64,000 nt of DNA from Methylomonas sp. 11b (GTDB lineage Bacteria; Pseudomonadota; Gammaproteobacteria; Methylococcales; Methylomonadaceae): the NCBI RefSeq assembly GCF_000515215.1, contig NZ_KI911557.1, positions 2,599,741 through 2,663,740 of the forward strand, written 5' to 3'. Shown piece by piece: positions 32,466 through 41,648 of this stretch. A model generated the notes under the pieces. The model did not search any database. It was not told where the DNA came from and was given only the letters and a program-made list of their open reading frames with translations. Position 1 is the first letter of the stretch, and every line of letters begins with the position of its first letter. The translations under genes were made by a program, and so were the position numbers.

Positions 32466-33095
32466 ATGACACTTACCCGTAAGCAACAAGAAATTTTCGA
32501 CTTCCTGCTACAAAATCAGGAGCTATTCAGTCATCCGCCGACACTAGAAGAATTGTGCTCGGCGATGGGATTGAAATCGCGCGGTTCATTGCACAGCCAG
32601 ATCAAGGCACTGATCGACGCCAATTTGATTGAAGCACCGGAGCGCAAGCAACGCGGCATTCGCCTGACCGAACACGCCAAATCGCTGGTCAACAAAACCG
32701 TGGCATCCGGCATGCTGCCTTTTGTCGGCACCATAGCCGCCGGCAGACCGATAGAAGCCATCGAAAACATTTCTTATATGGCTGTGCCGGAAGAATTGAA
32801 AACCGAGAACCCTTGTTATGTCCTGAAAGTAAAGGGAGATTCGATGCAGGAAGAAGGCATCTTCGACGGCGACTGGGTCATCATCGAACAACGCAGCCAT
32901 GCTCGTAACGGCGAAATCGTCGTTGCATTAGTTGAAAAAGCCGAAGCAACATTGAAATTTATCGAGCAGTACCCACACGAAACCCTGCTAATTCCCGCCA
33001 ATTCCTCAATGCAGGCCATGCGTTACCGGCCCGAGCAAGTGGAAATACAAGGGGTATTAGTCGGACAAATGCGTAGCTATACCAACCACCACTAG
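32466..33095 (+). CDS. lexA: LexA repressor (SOS regulator)
   Basis: A 209-residue self-cleaving repressor. The N-terminal winged helix (TRKQQEIFDFLLQN, PPTLEELCSAMGLKSRGSLH) differs from E. coli LexA in its recognition helix, in line with an unusual operator. The C-terminal S24 domain has the Ala-Gly cleavage bond (VGTIAAGRP), the catalytic Ser (KVKGDSMQ) and Lys (ATLKF). The ATG at 32466 abuts the operator and lacks a good ribosome site, but it fits the family N-terminus. A small gene follows after a strong ribosome site and is probably co-transcribed. Confidence 0.9.
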   Translation: MTLTRKQQEIFDFLLQNQELFSHPPTLEELCSAMGLKSRGSLHSQIKALIDANLIEAPERKQRGIRLTEHAKSLVNKTVASGMLPFVGTIAAGRPIEAIENISYMAVPEELKTENPCYVLKVKGDSMQEEGIFDGDWVIIEQRSHARNGEIVVALVEKAEATLKFIEQYPHETLLIPANSSMQAMRYRPEQVEIQGVLVGQMRSYTNHH

Positions 33096-33104
33096 GAGGA
33101 GATT

Positions 33105-33254
33105 ATGCTTCATCAATCCGTTCATATGCGCGATCAAAAAGCCAATCAAACAGCCATGCTGAACAGAGCAGACCGACAGGCCGCCATCAACATGATCGAG
33201 GAAATTACGCTGGTTGTGGTGCTGTGGGGCGTGTTTTTACTGGCTACCGGCTGA
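33105..33254 (+). CDS. Small single-helix membrane protein in the lexA operon
   Basis: A 49-residue open frame nine bases after lexA, with a perfect AGGAGG ribosome site. The N-terminal two-thirds is polar (MLHQSVHMRDQKANQTAMLN), and the C-terminus is one hydrophobic helix (ITLVVVLWGVFLLATG). I know no named family. In other bacteria, genes beside or under LexA encode small cell-division inhibitors (sulA next to lexA in Pseudomonas, the tiny membrane protein SidA in Caulobacter). A similar SOS-linked role is plausible here but not shown. Confidence 0.65.
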   Translation: MLHQSVHMRDQKANQTAMLNRADRQAAINMIEEITLVVVLWGVFLLATG

Positions 33255-33302
33255 TGTTAGTAACCCTAACCTGCTTGGCATGGTCACCTGGCATCCGGCA
33301 TT

Positions 33303-33626
33303 ATGTATAAACTGAGTTTTTATGTGCCGGTCAGCCATGCCGAACAGCTAAAACAAGCGTTGTTCGAGCAGGGCGCCGGGCGTATCGGCGATTACGACAG
33401 TTGTGCCTGGCAAGTGCTGGGCGAGGGCCAATTCCGCCCTCTCGCCGGTAGCCACCCTTATCTGGGCAGTATCGGTGAAATTCAGCAGGTCGCCGAATAT
33501 AAGATAGAAATGGTCTGCGCCGATGATTTAATTAAAACGGTGGTGCAAACCTTGCTGGCTTGCCATCCTTATCAGCAGCCAGCCTACGAGGTTTATAAGA
33601 TCCTCAGCGTCGCAGACTTATCCTAG
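33303..33626 (+). CDS. NIF3/YqfO C-terminal-domain-like protein
   Basis: A 107-residue protein matching the small CutA/PII-like fold found as the insert domain of NIF3/YqfO proteins (MYKLSFYVPVSHAEQLKQAL ... CAWQVLGEGQFRPLAGSHPY ... YKIEMVCADDL). Stand-alone copies are common in proteobacteria and have no settled function; a metal-related or ligand-binding role is suspected for the fold. It follows the lexA operon by 48 bases. Confidence 0.82.
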   Translation: MYKLSFYVPVSHAEQLKQALFEQGAGRIGDYDSCAWQVLGEGQFRPLAGSHPYLGSIGEIQQVAEYKIEMVCADDLIKTVVQTLLACHPYQQPAYEVYKILSVADLS

Positions 33627-33862
33627 CCTGTTCAAAACGGCTTTAAGCTCTATGAACAAGCTGATTCCATGGGGAATACGATAGCTGATCCAAATGAAAT
33701 CTATCGATTGCCACTCGCTTGCAAAATGGCCCATCGTCCGTTTTTATGTTTTGATAGCCCCATCATTCCCACAATAGGAAATCCAGTTTTTTGAATTTCC
33801 CGGCTTCCCGCTTTCGTTGTAACGACAAAGCAAAGATGTTTGGGACATTCGTTGGAATTTCC

Positions 33863-35020
33863 TTAATGTCCCTCACTTTCCTCATCACCCTCTTTCTTGG
33901 TGATTTCTTCCAAAGCAAGACTGCCAGCCAGAGAACTGGGCTTTTTGGTCGCCGACCCCAAACCGTCGCTCAAATTGATTTTCAGTTTTAAATTGTTCGG
34001 CGAATCCGAGTTGCGCAAGGCCTCCTCCAAGGTGATCACCCCGCCTTTGTAGAGCTTGAGTAAATGGCTGTCAAAAGTCTGCATGCCGATATTTTCGGAT
34101 TTTTCCATCGCTTCCTTGATGGCGTGAATATCGCCTTTATGGATTAAATCGCTAACCAATTTAGTACCCAGCAAAATTTCGATAGCCGCCACCCGTTTGC
34201 CTTCGACGGTGGGTACCAGACGTTGAGAAATAAACGCTTGCAGATTCAAGGACAAGTCCATCAGCAACTGCGGACGACGTTCTTCCGGGAAAAAGTTAAT
34301 GATCCGATCCAAGGCCTGATTGGCGTTATTGGCGTGTAAGGTGGACAAGCACAGATGGCCGGTTTCGGCAAAAGCCAAGGCATGCTCCATCGTCTCCTGG
34401 CTGCGAATTTCGCCGATCAGAATTACATCCGGCGCCTGCCGCAAGGTGTTTTTCAATGCGTCTTCATAACTAAGGGTATCGACGCCGACTTCGCGCTGAT
34501 TTACCAAGGATTTTTTATGCGGATGTACAAACTCGATAGGATCTTCGATGGTGATGATATGCCCGGATGAGTTGCTGTTGCGATAATCTATCAAGGCCGC
34601 CAAGGATGTCGATTTACCGGAACCGGTGCCGCCGACGAACAAAATCAGCCCGCGCTTTTCCATGATTTTATCTTTCAGGATTTGCGGCAAGCCCAAGGCG
34701 TCGGCACTGGGAATATCGACCTTGATGTTGCGGATCACCAAGGCGTGGCAATTGCGCTGTTTAAAAATATTCACCCGAAACCGCCCGATTCCTTCTTCAG
34801 TAATGGCCAGATTCATTTCCGGCACATGTTCAAAGGCGGCGCGCTGCTCGGCGTCCATGATGCCGTCGGCAATTTCCTTGATGCGTTCACGGCTAAGTTT
34901 GACGTTTTCCAGCGGTTTTAAGCTGCCTTGGAACTTGGCCGCCGGCGGAGCCCCCGCCGTCAGATACAGATCCGAACCATCGTGTTGGACGAGGATTTTT
35001 AGATAGTCTTTAAATTCCAT
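33863..35020 (-). CDS. pilU: Type IV pilus retraction ATPase PilU
   Basis: A 385-residue hexameric ATPase of the PilT/PilU family, from the Met at 35020 (MEFKDYLKILVQHDGSDLYL). It shows Walker A (GGTGSGKSTS), the Asp box (HIITIEDPIEF), Walker B (APDVILIGEIRSQETM) and the His box (GHLCLSTLHANNANQALDRI). Length and the C-terminal extension match PilU better than PilT. It powers pilus retraction together with PilT, which is not in the window. It lies apart from the pilBCD group at 50-54 kb. The frame is open for 14 more codons upstream. Confidence 0.9.
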   Translation of the reverse strand: MEFKDYLKILVQHDGSDLYLTAGAPPAAKFQGSLKPLENVKLSRERIKEIADGIMDAEQRAAFEHVPEMNLAITEEGIGRFRVNIFKQRNCHALVIRNIKVDIPSADALGLPQILKDKIMEKRGLILFVGGTGSGKSTSLAALIDYRNSNSSGHIITIEDPIEFVHPHKKSLVNQREVGVDTLSYEDALKNTLRQAPDVILIGEIRSQETMEHALAFAETGHLCLSTLHANNANQALDRIINFFPEERRPQLLMDLSLNLQAFISQRLVPTVEGKRVAAIEILLGTKLVSDLIHKGDIHAIKEAMEKSENIGMQTFDSHLLKLYKGGVITLEEALRNSDSPNNLKLKINLSDGLGSATKKPSSLAGSLALEEITKKEGDEESEGH

Positions 35021-35187
35021 GCGGGCGACTCTCGAATTGATAATGCCCAAAGTGTAGGCCAATCCGCCGACAAGTGAAGCCGGGACGGTATTCCCTCGGC
35101 TGCCCGAGAATGCCCGTTAATTTCTTTGCCGAAAAATGTCATAGCTCGTTTATGCTTGCATTCCCAAACCATTGCTAATTCGTCGAG

Positions 35188-37794
35188 ATGCCAAACCGCC
35201 GACTCAACTTGAGTAATTTTGAACATGAAACCGACTTGCTGTACGGGATCATCGACAGTATTAAAGAAGCCGTCATCGTTTTCGACACGACGCACCAAAT
35301 CATCTGCGTCAACCACTCCGCCGAACTTTTGCTGGGGATTGGCTCAACAGCCGATTGGCAGAATCAACATTACCTTTTTTCCGCGGACGGTAACACGCCT
35401 TTTCCCGTTGCGCTTTTACCGTGTTTCAAGCCCGTTGGCCCAGGCATGGCGGAAGCTATCGAATTAACCGTAAGACGCGCAGACGGCAGCGATGTCCGCG
35501 TCAGCGTCAGCGGTCGAGGTCTAGCGGACCGGCATGGCACTATATCGGCATGGCTAACAATACTTTCGGATACCTCGTTGCCAAATAACCCGGAGAAGGC
35601 GGCCGAAGTTTTAGAGCACCAACAGAATTTGCGTTCCGTACTCAACCATATGCCGGCGATGATCGGCTACTGGGACAAAAATCTTATCAACAAATTTGGC
35701 AACAAAGCCTATGAGGAATGGTTCGGCTTTACATCCGAAAACTTGCTCGGCAAACATATTCGCGAAGTCATCGGCGATGAACTATACACGCTGAATAAGC
35801 CGTTTATAGATGCCGTGCTGAAAGGAGAACCACAGTATTTTGAGCGCACCATCGTCAATTTCGCGGGCGCAGCTCGGCATACGCAAGCCGCCTATTTGCC
35901 GGATGGCGCGGTAGGGCAAGTGAAAGGATTTTTCGTCTTGGTGACCGACATCACCGCATTGAAATCCGCGCAAAAACGCATCAGCGAGTCGGAAGCCCGT
36001 CTGCGTGCGATGTACGATAGCCTGCCATTCTTGGCCTGGATGAAGGACAAAAACGGGAAATATATTCAAGCCAACAAACATTGGCTAACCGCCGTGGGCA
36101 TCGACAATCTGCGTGATTCAGAAGATGTGACTGATTTCGATATCTGGCCGGAAAGCCTGGCCGAGCATTATCGCGCGGTTGACCAAGAAGTGATGCTGAC
36201 TCGGCAACAAGTATCGCTGACCGAGAGAGCTTTCGATGCTGGGCGAGAGACTTGGACTGAAACGATCAAAGCGCCCATCATCGACGATAAAGACGATGTG
36301 CTGGGCACCATCGGTCTGGCGCGCGACATAACCGAAAGTCGGAGCGCGGAAGAGCGACTTCGCAATTACAGCGAGCGCTTGGGCCTGGCCACCAAAGCCG
36401 CCGCAATCGGCATTTGCGAGTGGGATCTGGCGTTGGGCGTCGGGGATTGGGATGAACGCATGTACGAGATGTTCGGTATTCCCGTGGGAACGCCCATAGA
36501 CTACCAGACCTGGGCTACCTTGGTAGTGGTCGAAGACTTACCGCGCACTGAAGCCACACTACGCAAGTTAATTCGAGACCAACAGGAAAAGCATTGGGAG
36601 TTTAGGATTCGCCGGAAGAGCGACGGCGCCTTACGCTTCATTCAGGCTTCAGCCATCATAGCCGGCGATCCCAAGAGCGGCAGGCAAAAAATCGTCGGGG
36701 TTAACATGGATGTCAGCAATTTTAAGTTGATCGAAAATGCCTTGCGAGAAAGCGAAGCGCATCTGGCTCACGCCCAAGCCCAGGCGCATTTAGGCAGTTG
36801 GTCCTTGTACATTGGCGACAGTTCTCTGAAATGGTCTGACGAAAATTACCGAATTTTCGGCATGCCTTTAGGCACGCCTATAAGCTACGAGCGCTTCTTA
36901 GAATGTGTCCATCCGGCTGACCGTCATTACGTGCACCAAGCCTGGCAGGCTGCCATGCGTGGTGCGCCTTACGATATCCAACACCGTATCGTGGCGAACG
37001 GTAAGATAAAATGGCTTAGGGAACGCGCCGATCTTGTATTTGCCGGGGATGGCAGTTTCGTGCGCGGCATAGGCACATCGCAGGACATCACGGAGCTGAA
37101 AGTAATAGAAAAAGACCTGGAATCGTCCCGCTTACAATTGCGGCAACTGGCCGCCCGCCGGGAAAAGGCCCGCGAAGAAGAACGCAAGCACATGGCCCGC
37201 GAAGTTCACGACGAACTGGGACAAATGTTGACGGCCCTGCGCATGGAAATGTCGCTGCTTCGCATGAAATTCGCAATTAACAACCGGGGACTGGCCGAAC
37301 AAATCCGCAACATCATGGAATTACTGGACCAAACCATCCAGGTTACCCGCGATGTGGCGACCTCGTTACGTCCCTCGGCGATAGAAATGGGGATAGTGCC
37401 GGCTTTGGAGTGGCTGGTAAGGAAATTCGCGGAACAATCCGGGATTCAGTGCGATCTGTTGTATCCGGAAGATGATTTCGATATGGACGAGGAATGTGCA
37501 ATCGTGATTTTTCGGATCGCCCAAGAATCGCTGACCAATGTGCTGCGACATGCGGCAGCCAGCAAGGTAAAAATTGCCGTCAATTTGGAGAAAGACCACT
37601 ATTGCCTGGAAATTTACGATAATGGTCGTGGTTTCGACGCGAATGCCCCCACTAAGACCAAATCTTTTGGCCTGATCGGCATACGTGAACGCTCCTTGAT
37701 GTTGGGCGGAGAAACCACTATTTCCAGTGTCCCGGGCCAAGGTACCTCTATCCAGGTACGTATCCCAGCTAACCCTAAAAGACCAGAACTATGA
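35188..37794 (+). CDS. Multi-PAS sensor histidine kinase of the NarX/HisKA_3 type
   Basis: An 868-residue soluble kinase with no membrane helix. At least four PAS/PAC units fill residues about 15-640. Then comes a HisKA_3 dimerisation domain with the phospho-acceptor His in MAREVHDELGQMLTALRMEM, and an ATPase domain with DNGRGFDAN and GLIGIRERSLMLGG. It should phosphorylate the NarL-type regulator encoded directly downstream, whose start overlaps its stop (ATGA). The signal is unknown; the PAS domains suggest a cytosolic ligand, redox state or light. Confidence 0.92.
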   Translation: MPNRRLNLSNFEHETDLLYGIIDSIKEAVIVFDTTHQIICVNHSAELLLGIGSTADWQNQHYLFSADGNTPFPVALLPCFKPVGPGMAEAIELTVRRADGSDVRVSVSGRGLADRHGTISAWLTILSDTSLPNNPEKAAEVLEHQQNLRSVLNHMPAMIGYWDKNLINKFGNKAYEEWFGFTSENLLGKHIREVIGDELYTLNKPFIDAVLKGEPQYFERTIVNFAGAARHTQAAYLPDGAVGQVKGFFVLVTDITALKSAQKRISESEARLRAMYDSLPFLAWMKDKNGKYIQANKHWLTAVGIDNLRDSEDVTDFDIWPESLAEHYRAVDQEVMLTRQQVSLTERAFDAGRETWTETIKAPIIDDKDDVLGTIGLARDITESRSAEERLRNYSERLGLATKAAAIGICEWDLALGVGDWDERMYEMFGIPVGTPIDYQTWATLVVVEDLPRTEATLRKLIRDQQEKHWEFRIRRKSDGALRFIQASAIIAGDPKSGRQKIVGVNMDVSNFKLIENALRESEAHLAHAQAQAHLGSWSLYIGDSSLKWSDENYRIFGMPLGTPISYERFLECVHPADRHYVHQAWQAAMRGAPYDIQHRIVANGKIKWLRERADLVFAGDGSFVRGIGTSQDITELKVIEKDLESSRLQLRQLAARREKAREEERKHMAREVHDELGQMLTALRMEMSLLRMKFAINNRGLAEQIRNIMELLDQTIQVTRDVATSLRPSAIEMGIVPALEWLVRKFAEQSGIQCDLLYPEDDFDMDEECAIVIFRIAQESLTNVLRHAAASKVKIAVNLEKDHYCLEIYDNGRGFDANAPTKTKSFGLIGIRERSLMLGGETTISSVPGQGTSIQVRIPANPKRPEL

Positions 37795-38423
37795 TCCGAC
37801 TAATCATTGCCGACGACCATGCCATCGTGCGAGGCGGTCTCAAACAACTATTCGCACTCTCCACCGATATTACCGTGGTCGGCGAAGCCGAAAACAGCCA
37901 GCAATTGTTGAGTTTTCTCGATGAAAATTCTGTTGATCTGGTGTTACTGGATCTGACCATGCCCGATCTCGGCGGCGTGGAAATGATCAGCCGGATTCGC
38001 GGCCAATATCCGACATTGCCCATCCTGATTTTGAGCATGCACAACGAATTACAAATCGTCTCACGCGCGTTGAAAACCGGTGCGAATGGCTATCTAACCA
38101 AGGATAACGACCCGGAGACGTTATTGATAGCGATCCGCCGAGTCGCCGGCGGCGGCCGTTTTATAGACCCTAAACTCGCCGAAAAAATGGTATTTGAATT
38201 CGAGAGCTCCGAGCTAAACAAACCGCATGAAAAACTATCCGAGCGCGAGTTTCAAATCTTGCAGTTACTGGCCAAGGGCCAAAGCCTGAACGACATCGGC
38301 AAGGACCTGGCAATCAGCAACAAGACTGTCAGTACATACAAAGCCCGGCTGTTTGAAAAATTGCACATCAGCAATAACGCCGAATTGATCCGCTACTATG
38401 ATGCACACCGCCTGAACATGTAG
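37791..38423 (+). CDS. NarL/LuxR-family response regulator
   Basis: A 210-residue regulator. The receiver has IIADDHAIVRGG, the phospho-acceptor Asp in LVLLDLTMPDLGG, LILSMHNE and LTKDND. The C-terminal GerE/LuxR helix-turn-helix is LSEREFQILQLLAKGQSLND with KTVSTYKARLFEKL. It is the partner of the upstream multi-PAS kinase, with a 4-base overlap. Its target genes are not evident from the sequence. Confidence 0.93.
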   Translation: MIRLIIADDHAIVRGGLKQLFALSTDITVVGEAENSQQLLSFLDENSVDLVLLDLTMPDLGGVEMISRIRGQYPTLPILILSMHNELQIVSRALKTGANGYLTKDNDPETLLIAIRRVAGGGRFIDPKLAEKMVFEFESSELNKPHEKLSEREFQILQLLAKGQSLNDIGKDLAISNKTVSTYKARLFEKLHISNNAELIRYYDAHRLNM

Positions 38424-38564
38424 TCGTTTACCTACAATACCAGGAATAGGCCCACACAAAATTACATATTTACTTGCCTAGAATTTCAGATTGACTGATA
38501 TTCAGACGATCCACATTTACATATGATGCAGAATCCAAAATTTTGAATGCATCGGGGTTCATCT

Positions 38565-38984
38565 ATGCAAGTATCGGTAACAGGTGAATTGTTTGAGGTG
38601 ACTATCCGTAACACGTTGGAGTTTGCAAAATGCCATAAATTGCTGGCGTCATGCAAGGCCCACGCCAAAATCAATCCGCGCGCCAGCGCCAGGATAACGC
38701 TCGAGAACATCCCTACATTCAATATGTGCGGCATCGCCACCATCTCGCTAATCTGCGACTGGATGCAGGCCGGCGTCGAACTGAATCTGCAAGGCTGTGG
38801 CGGCGACGTACATCAGGTTTTCGATACCGGCATATTCGATAAATACTTCAGCAAACACACACCATTCGTTCGCGCCGCCTGCCATGACTGCCTGGAGCGC
38901 ACAAAACCGAGCTTAGCCAAGGATTGTCCGATACACAAAACCCGTCCACGTTCACGTCCGGACCAAACCGTGCTGGAAAATTAG
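38565..38984 (+). CDS. STAS-like domain protein
   Basis: A 139-residue protein. Residues 1-100 resemble a STAS/anti-sigma-antagonist fold (ARITLENIPTFNMCGIATIS, LICDWMQAGVELNLQGC), and a Cys-rich tail follows (CHDCLERTKPSLAKDCPIHK). The usual phosphorylatable Ser is not obvious. The next gene begins one base after its stop, so it is coupled to the ethylene-receptor-like GGDEF-EAL protein and may act with it. Confidence 0.65.
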   Translation: MQVSVTGELFEVTIRNTLEFAKCHKLLASCKAHAKINPRASARITLENIPTFNMCGIATISLICDWMQAGVELNLQGCGGDVHQVFDTGIFDKYFSKHTPFVRAACHDCLERTKPSLAKDCPIHKTRPRSRPDQTVLEN

Positions 38985-38985
38985 C

Positions 38986-41532
38986 GTGAAAACACCATTC
39001 TTCGATTTTTTCAGTGCGGGTGGACTAATGCCGCACGGGTTTTGCTTAAAGTGGACGCCCGGCCTGCTCTGGTCGTATGTAATTTCCGATGCGTTAATCA
39101 CCCTGGCCTATTTCGCGATTGCCGTCATTCTGGCTTACGTCGTATCGCAACGCCGAGACTTGAAGTTTCGCGGCATCTATTTGATGTTCAGCTCATTTAT
39201 TCTGGCCTGCGGGGCATCGCACTTGATGTCCATCTTCCTGATCTGGCAACCGTTGTATTGGTTGGATACCAGCATAAAAGCCTTGACGGCAACCATCTCC
39301 CTGGCCGCCGCCATATTGCTCCTCAAGTTGGTACCGCATGCATTGAAACTACCGAGCAATCAGCAACTGGCAGCCGAAATTGCCGTGCGCACGCAGGCGC
39401 AACTGGATCTACAGGAAAGCGAAAGCAAGCTAAAAGCCCTCAGCCAGCAACTCATCAGCCTGATAGAAGCCATTCCCGACGCCATTCTGTTCAAAGACGG
39501 CGACGGCCGCTTGTTATTCGCCAATGAGCACGCGCAACAGTTGTTCAGATTTGACGGCATGGATTGGCAGGGCAAGACCTATCTGGAGCTGGCGGATCAA
39601 CAACCGGACGCACTGGATAAGCATATAAAACTATTTTCGGACGAAGAAGCGGTATGGAAGGCCGGGCACTTGATCATGTTCGAAGATCACATCGTCAACG
39701 ACGAGGGCCGTTCGATCGAAATAGAGGTACGCAAAACGCCGATTTATCAGGAAAACGGCCAACGCAAAGGCATGGTGGTGATTAGCCGGGACATCAGCAA
39801 CATCCGCTGGGCGGAGAGTCAATTGCGGATTGCCGAGAGGGCAATCGAATCCCAGGAAGGGATCATGATTACCGACGAAAATAATATCATCCTGCGCGTC
39901 AATAACGCCTTCACCCGGCTGACCGGTTACCAGCCGGACGAAGTAATCGGCAACAAGCCCTCGATTTTAAAATCCGGCCGCCACAGTCAAGAGTTTTACC
40001 GGGAAATGTGGGCCACACTGAAGCGCGAAAAATTCTGGCAAGGCGAAGTCTGGGACAGGCGTAAAAACGGCGACATTTACCCGAAATGGCTGACGATCAG
40101 TGTTGTGACCGGCGCGGACGGCCATACCTGCAATTATGTGGCGGCCTTTACCGACATCAGCCAGCACAAGGAAGCACAAGCTGCCATTCATCGTCTGGCG
40201 TATTACGACCCGCTCACCGACCTGCCTAATCGGCGCCTGTTGCAAGACCGGTTGCAGCAGGCTTTACACAACAGCCGTTGCGCGCGTAAGCATGGCGCGG
40301 TGTTGATGATAGATGTCGATAATTTCAAAACGATTAACGATACTCAGGGCCACCAAATCGGCGATCAGCTATTGATAGAAATTGCCTCGCGCCTAAAGGC
40401 CTGCGTCCGTCAAGGCGATACCGTTGCCCGGTTGGGCGGCGACGAATTTATCGTGTTGCTGGAAAATCTGGGCAGCGCACAAGCGGAGGCAACCACGAAT
40501 GCAGAAGAAGTGGCGCACAAGATATTGCGCGCCATCAACACCGGCATGTTGTTAAACGGCAAAGAACATCTCGCCTCTATCAGTATCGGAATAGCCATAT
40601 TCGACGAACACAACAACTCGTTCGACGACACGCTTAGGCGCGCCGACGCGGCCCTGTATCAGGCCAAGGATGCCGGCCGCAACACGTTGCGCTTCTTCGA
40701 TCCGCAGATGCAGGCGTTACTGGAATCGCGCGTATTGCTGGAGTTCGATTTACGCCATGCCCAGGCCCAAGAACAGCTAAGCCTGCATTACCAACCACAG
40801 GTAGATAAAAACGCCCATATTTTTGGCGCAGAGGTGTTATTACGTTGGCAACATCCGCAAAAAGGCATGATTTCGCCGGCTGAGTTTATCCCGCTTGCCG
40901 AAGAATCCGGCTTGATTTTGCCTATCGGCGAGTGGGTATTGCAATGCGCCTGCGAGCAACTTCGGGCCTGGGAACAAAATCCGCTCACCCAGCATTTACA
41001 ACTTGCGGTGAATGTGAGCGCCAGACAGTTCCGTCAGTCCGATTTCGTCGAGTCAATCTGCAGGATTCTTAACAACACAGGCGCCAACTCGGCAAAGCTC
41101 AAACTGGAATTGACTGAAAGCATGGTATTGCAAGATGTCGAGGACGCTATCGAAAAAATGCAAACGCTAAAATCATTGGGCGTACGTTTTTCGATGGACG
41201 ATTTCGGCACCGGTTATTCCTCATTGAGTTATCTGAAGAAGTTGCCGCTTAGCCAACTCAAAATCGATCAAAGCTTTGTGCGTGACCTTATCGTTGACCC
41301 TAACGATGCGGTGATTGCCCAAACCATTATCGGCATGGGCCACAACCTGGGCTTGAATGTCATTGCGGAAGGGGTGGAAACCCAGGATCAACGCATCTGC
41401 CTGGAGCGTATAGGCTGCGATGCCTTTCAAGGCTACCTATTCGGTAAGCCCATGCCCTTACCTGAGTTCGAACGCGTTATTCGCAGCTTGAACAGGGCGA
41501 TTCGACCACAAAACATCCACACCGGCACCTAA
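38986..41532 (+). CDS. Ethylene-receptor-like sensor fused to PAS-PAS-GGDEF-EAL
   Basis: An 848-residue membrane protein starting at a GTG one base after the STAS-like gene. The first about 125 residues are three helices matching the copper/ethylene-binding domain of plant ETR1 and cyanobacterial Etr1: YVISDALITLAYFAIAVIL, SFILACGASHLMSI. The Asp, Tyr, Cys and His corresponding to ETR1 Asp25, Tyr32, Cys65 and His69 are all present. Then follow a linker, PAS domains at about 150-275 and 280-400, a GGDEF domain with intact LGGDEF, and an EAL domain with EVLLRW, MDDFGTGYSS and LKIDQSFV. It probably couples binding of ethylene or a similar small ligand to c-di-GMP turnover (inference). Confidence 0.9.
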   Translation: MKTPFFDFFSAGGLMPHGFCLKWTPGLLWSYVISDALITLAYFAIAVILAYVVSQRRDLKFRGIYLMFSSFILACGASHLMSIFLIWQPLYWLDTSIKALTATISLAAAILLLKLVPHALKLPSNQQLAAEIAVRTQAQLDLQESESKLKALSQQLISLIEAIPDAILFKDGDGRLLFANEHAQQLFRFDGMDWQGKTYLELADQQPDALDKHIKLFSDEEAVWKAGHLIMFEDHIVNDEGRSIEIEVRKTPIYQENGQRKGMVVISRDISNIRWAESQLRIAERAIESQEGIMITDENNIILRVNNAFTRLTGYQPDEVIGNKPSILKSGRHSQEFYREMWATLKREKFWQGEVWDRRKNGDIYPKWLTISVVTGADGHTCNYVAAFTDISQHKEAQAAIHRLAYYDPLTDLPNRRLLQDRLQQALHNSRCARKHGAVLMIDVDNFKTINDTQGHQIGDQLLIEIASRLKACVRQGDTVARLGGDEFIVLLENLGSAQAEATTNAEEVAHKILRAINTGMLLNGKEHLASISIGIAIFDEHNNSFDDTLRRADAALYQAKDAGRNTLRFFDPQMQALLESRVLLEFDLRHAQAQEQLSLHYQPQVDKNAHIFGAEVLLRWQHPQKGMISPAEFIPLAEESGLILPIGEWVLQCACEQLRAWEQNPLTQHLQLAVNVSARQFRQSDFVESICRILNNTGANSAKLKLELTESMVLQDVEDAIEKMQTLKSLGVRFSMDDFGTGYSSLSYLKKLPLSQLKIDQSFVRDLIVDPNDAVIAQTIIGMGHNLGLNVIAEGVETQDQRICLERIGCDAFQGYLFGKPMPLPEFERVIRSLNRAIRPQNIHTGT

Positions 41533-41648
41533 ATGGCCGTAATTTCAAGCCTTAATTGATTTTCTACACTACTTGGCGGAAGGAATACTTGATCATCCAT
41601 CTACCAATTTGCTGAGTCTTATAACAATAAATTTAACGGGGAAATCTT

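Noticed and set aside
32400..32470. Classical LexA box CTG-N10-CAG
   Set aside because: CTG and CAG are present but about 30 bases apart, in the two arms of a longer inverted repeat. The short-spaced box does not occur.
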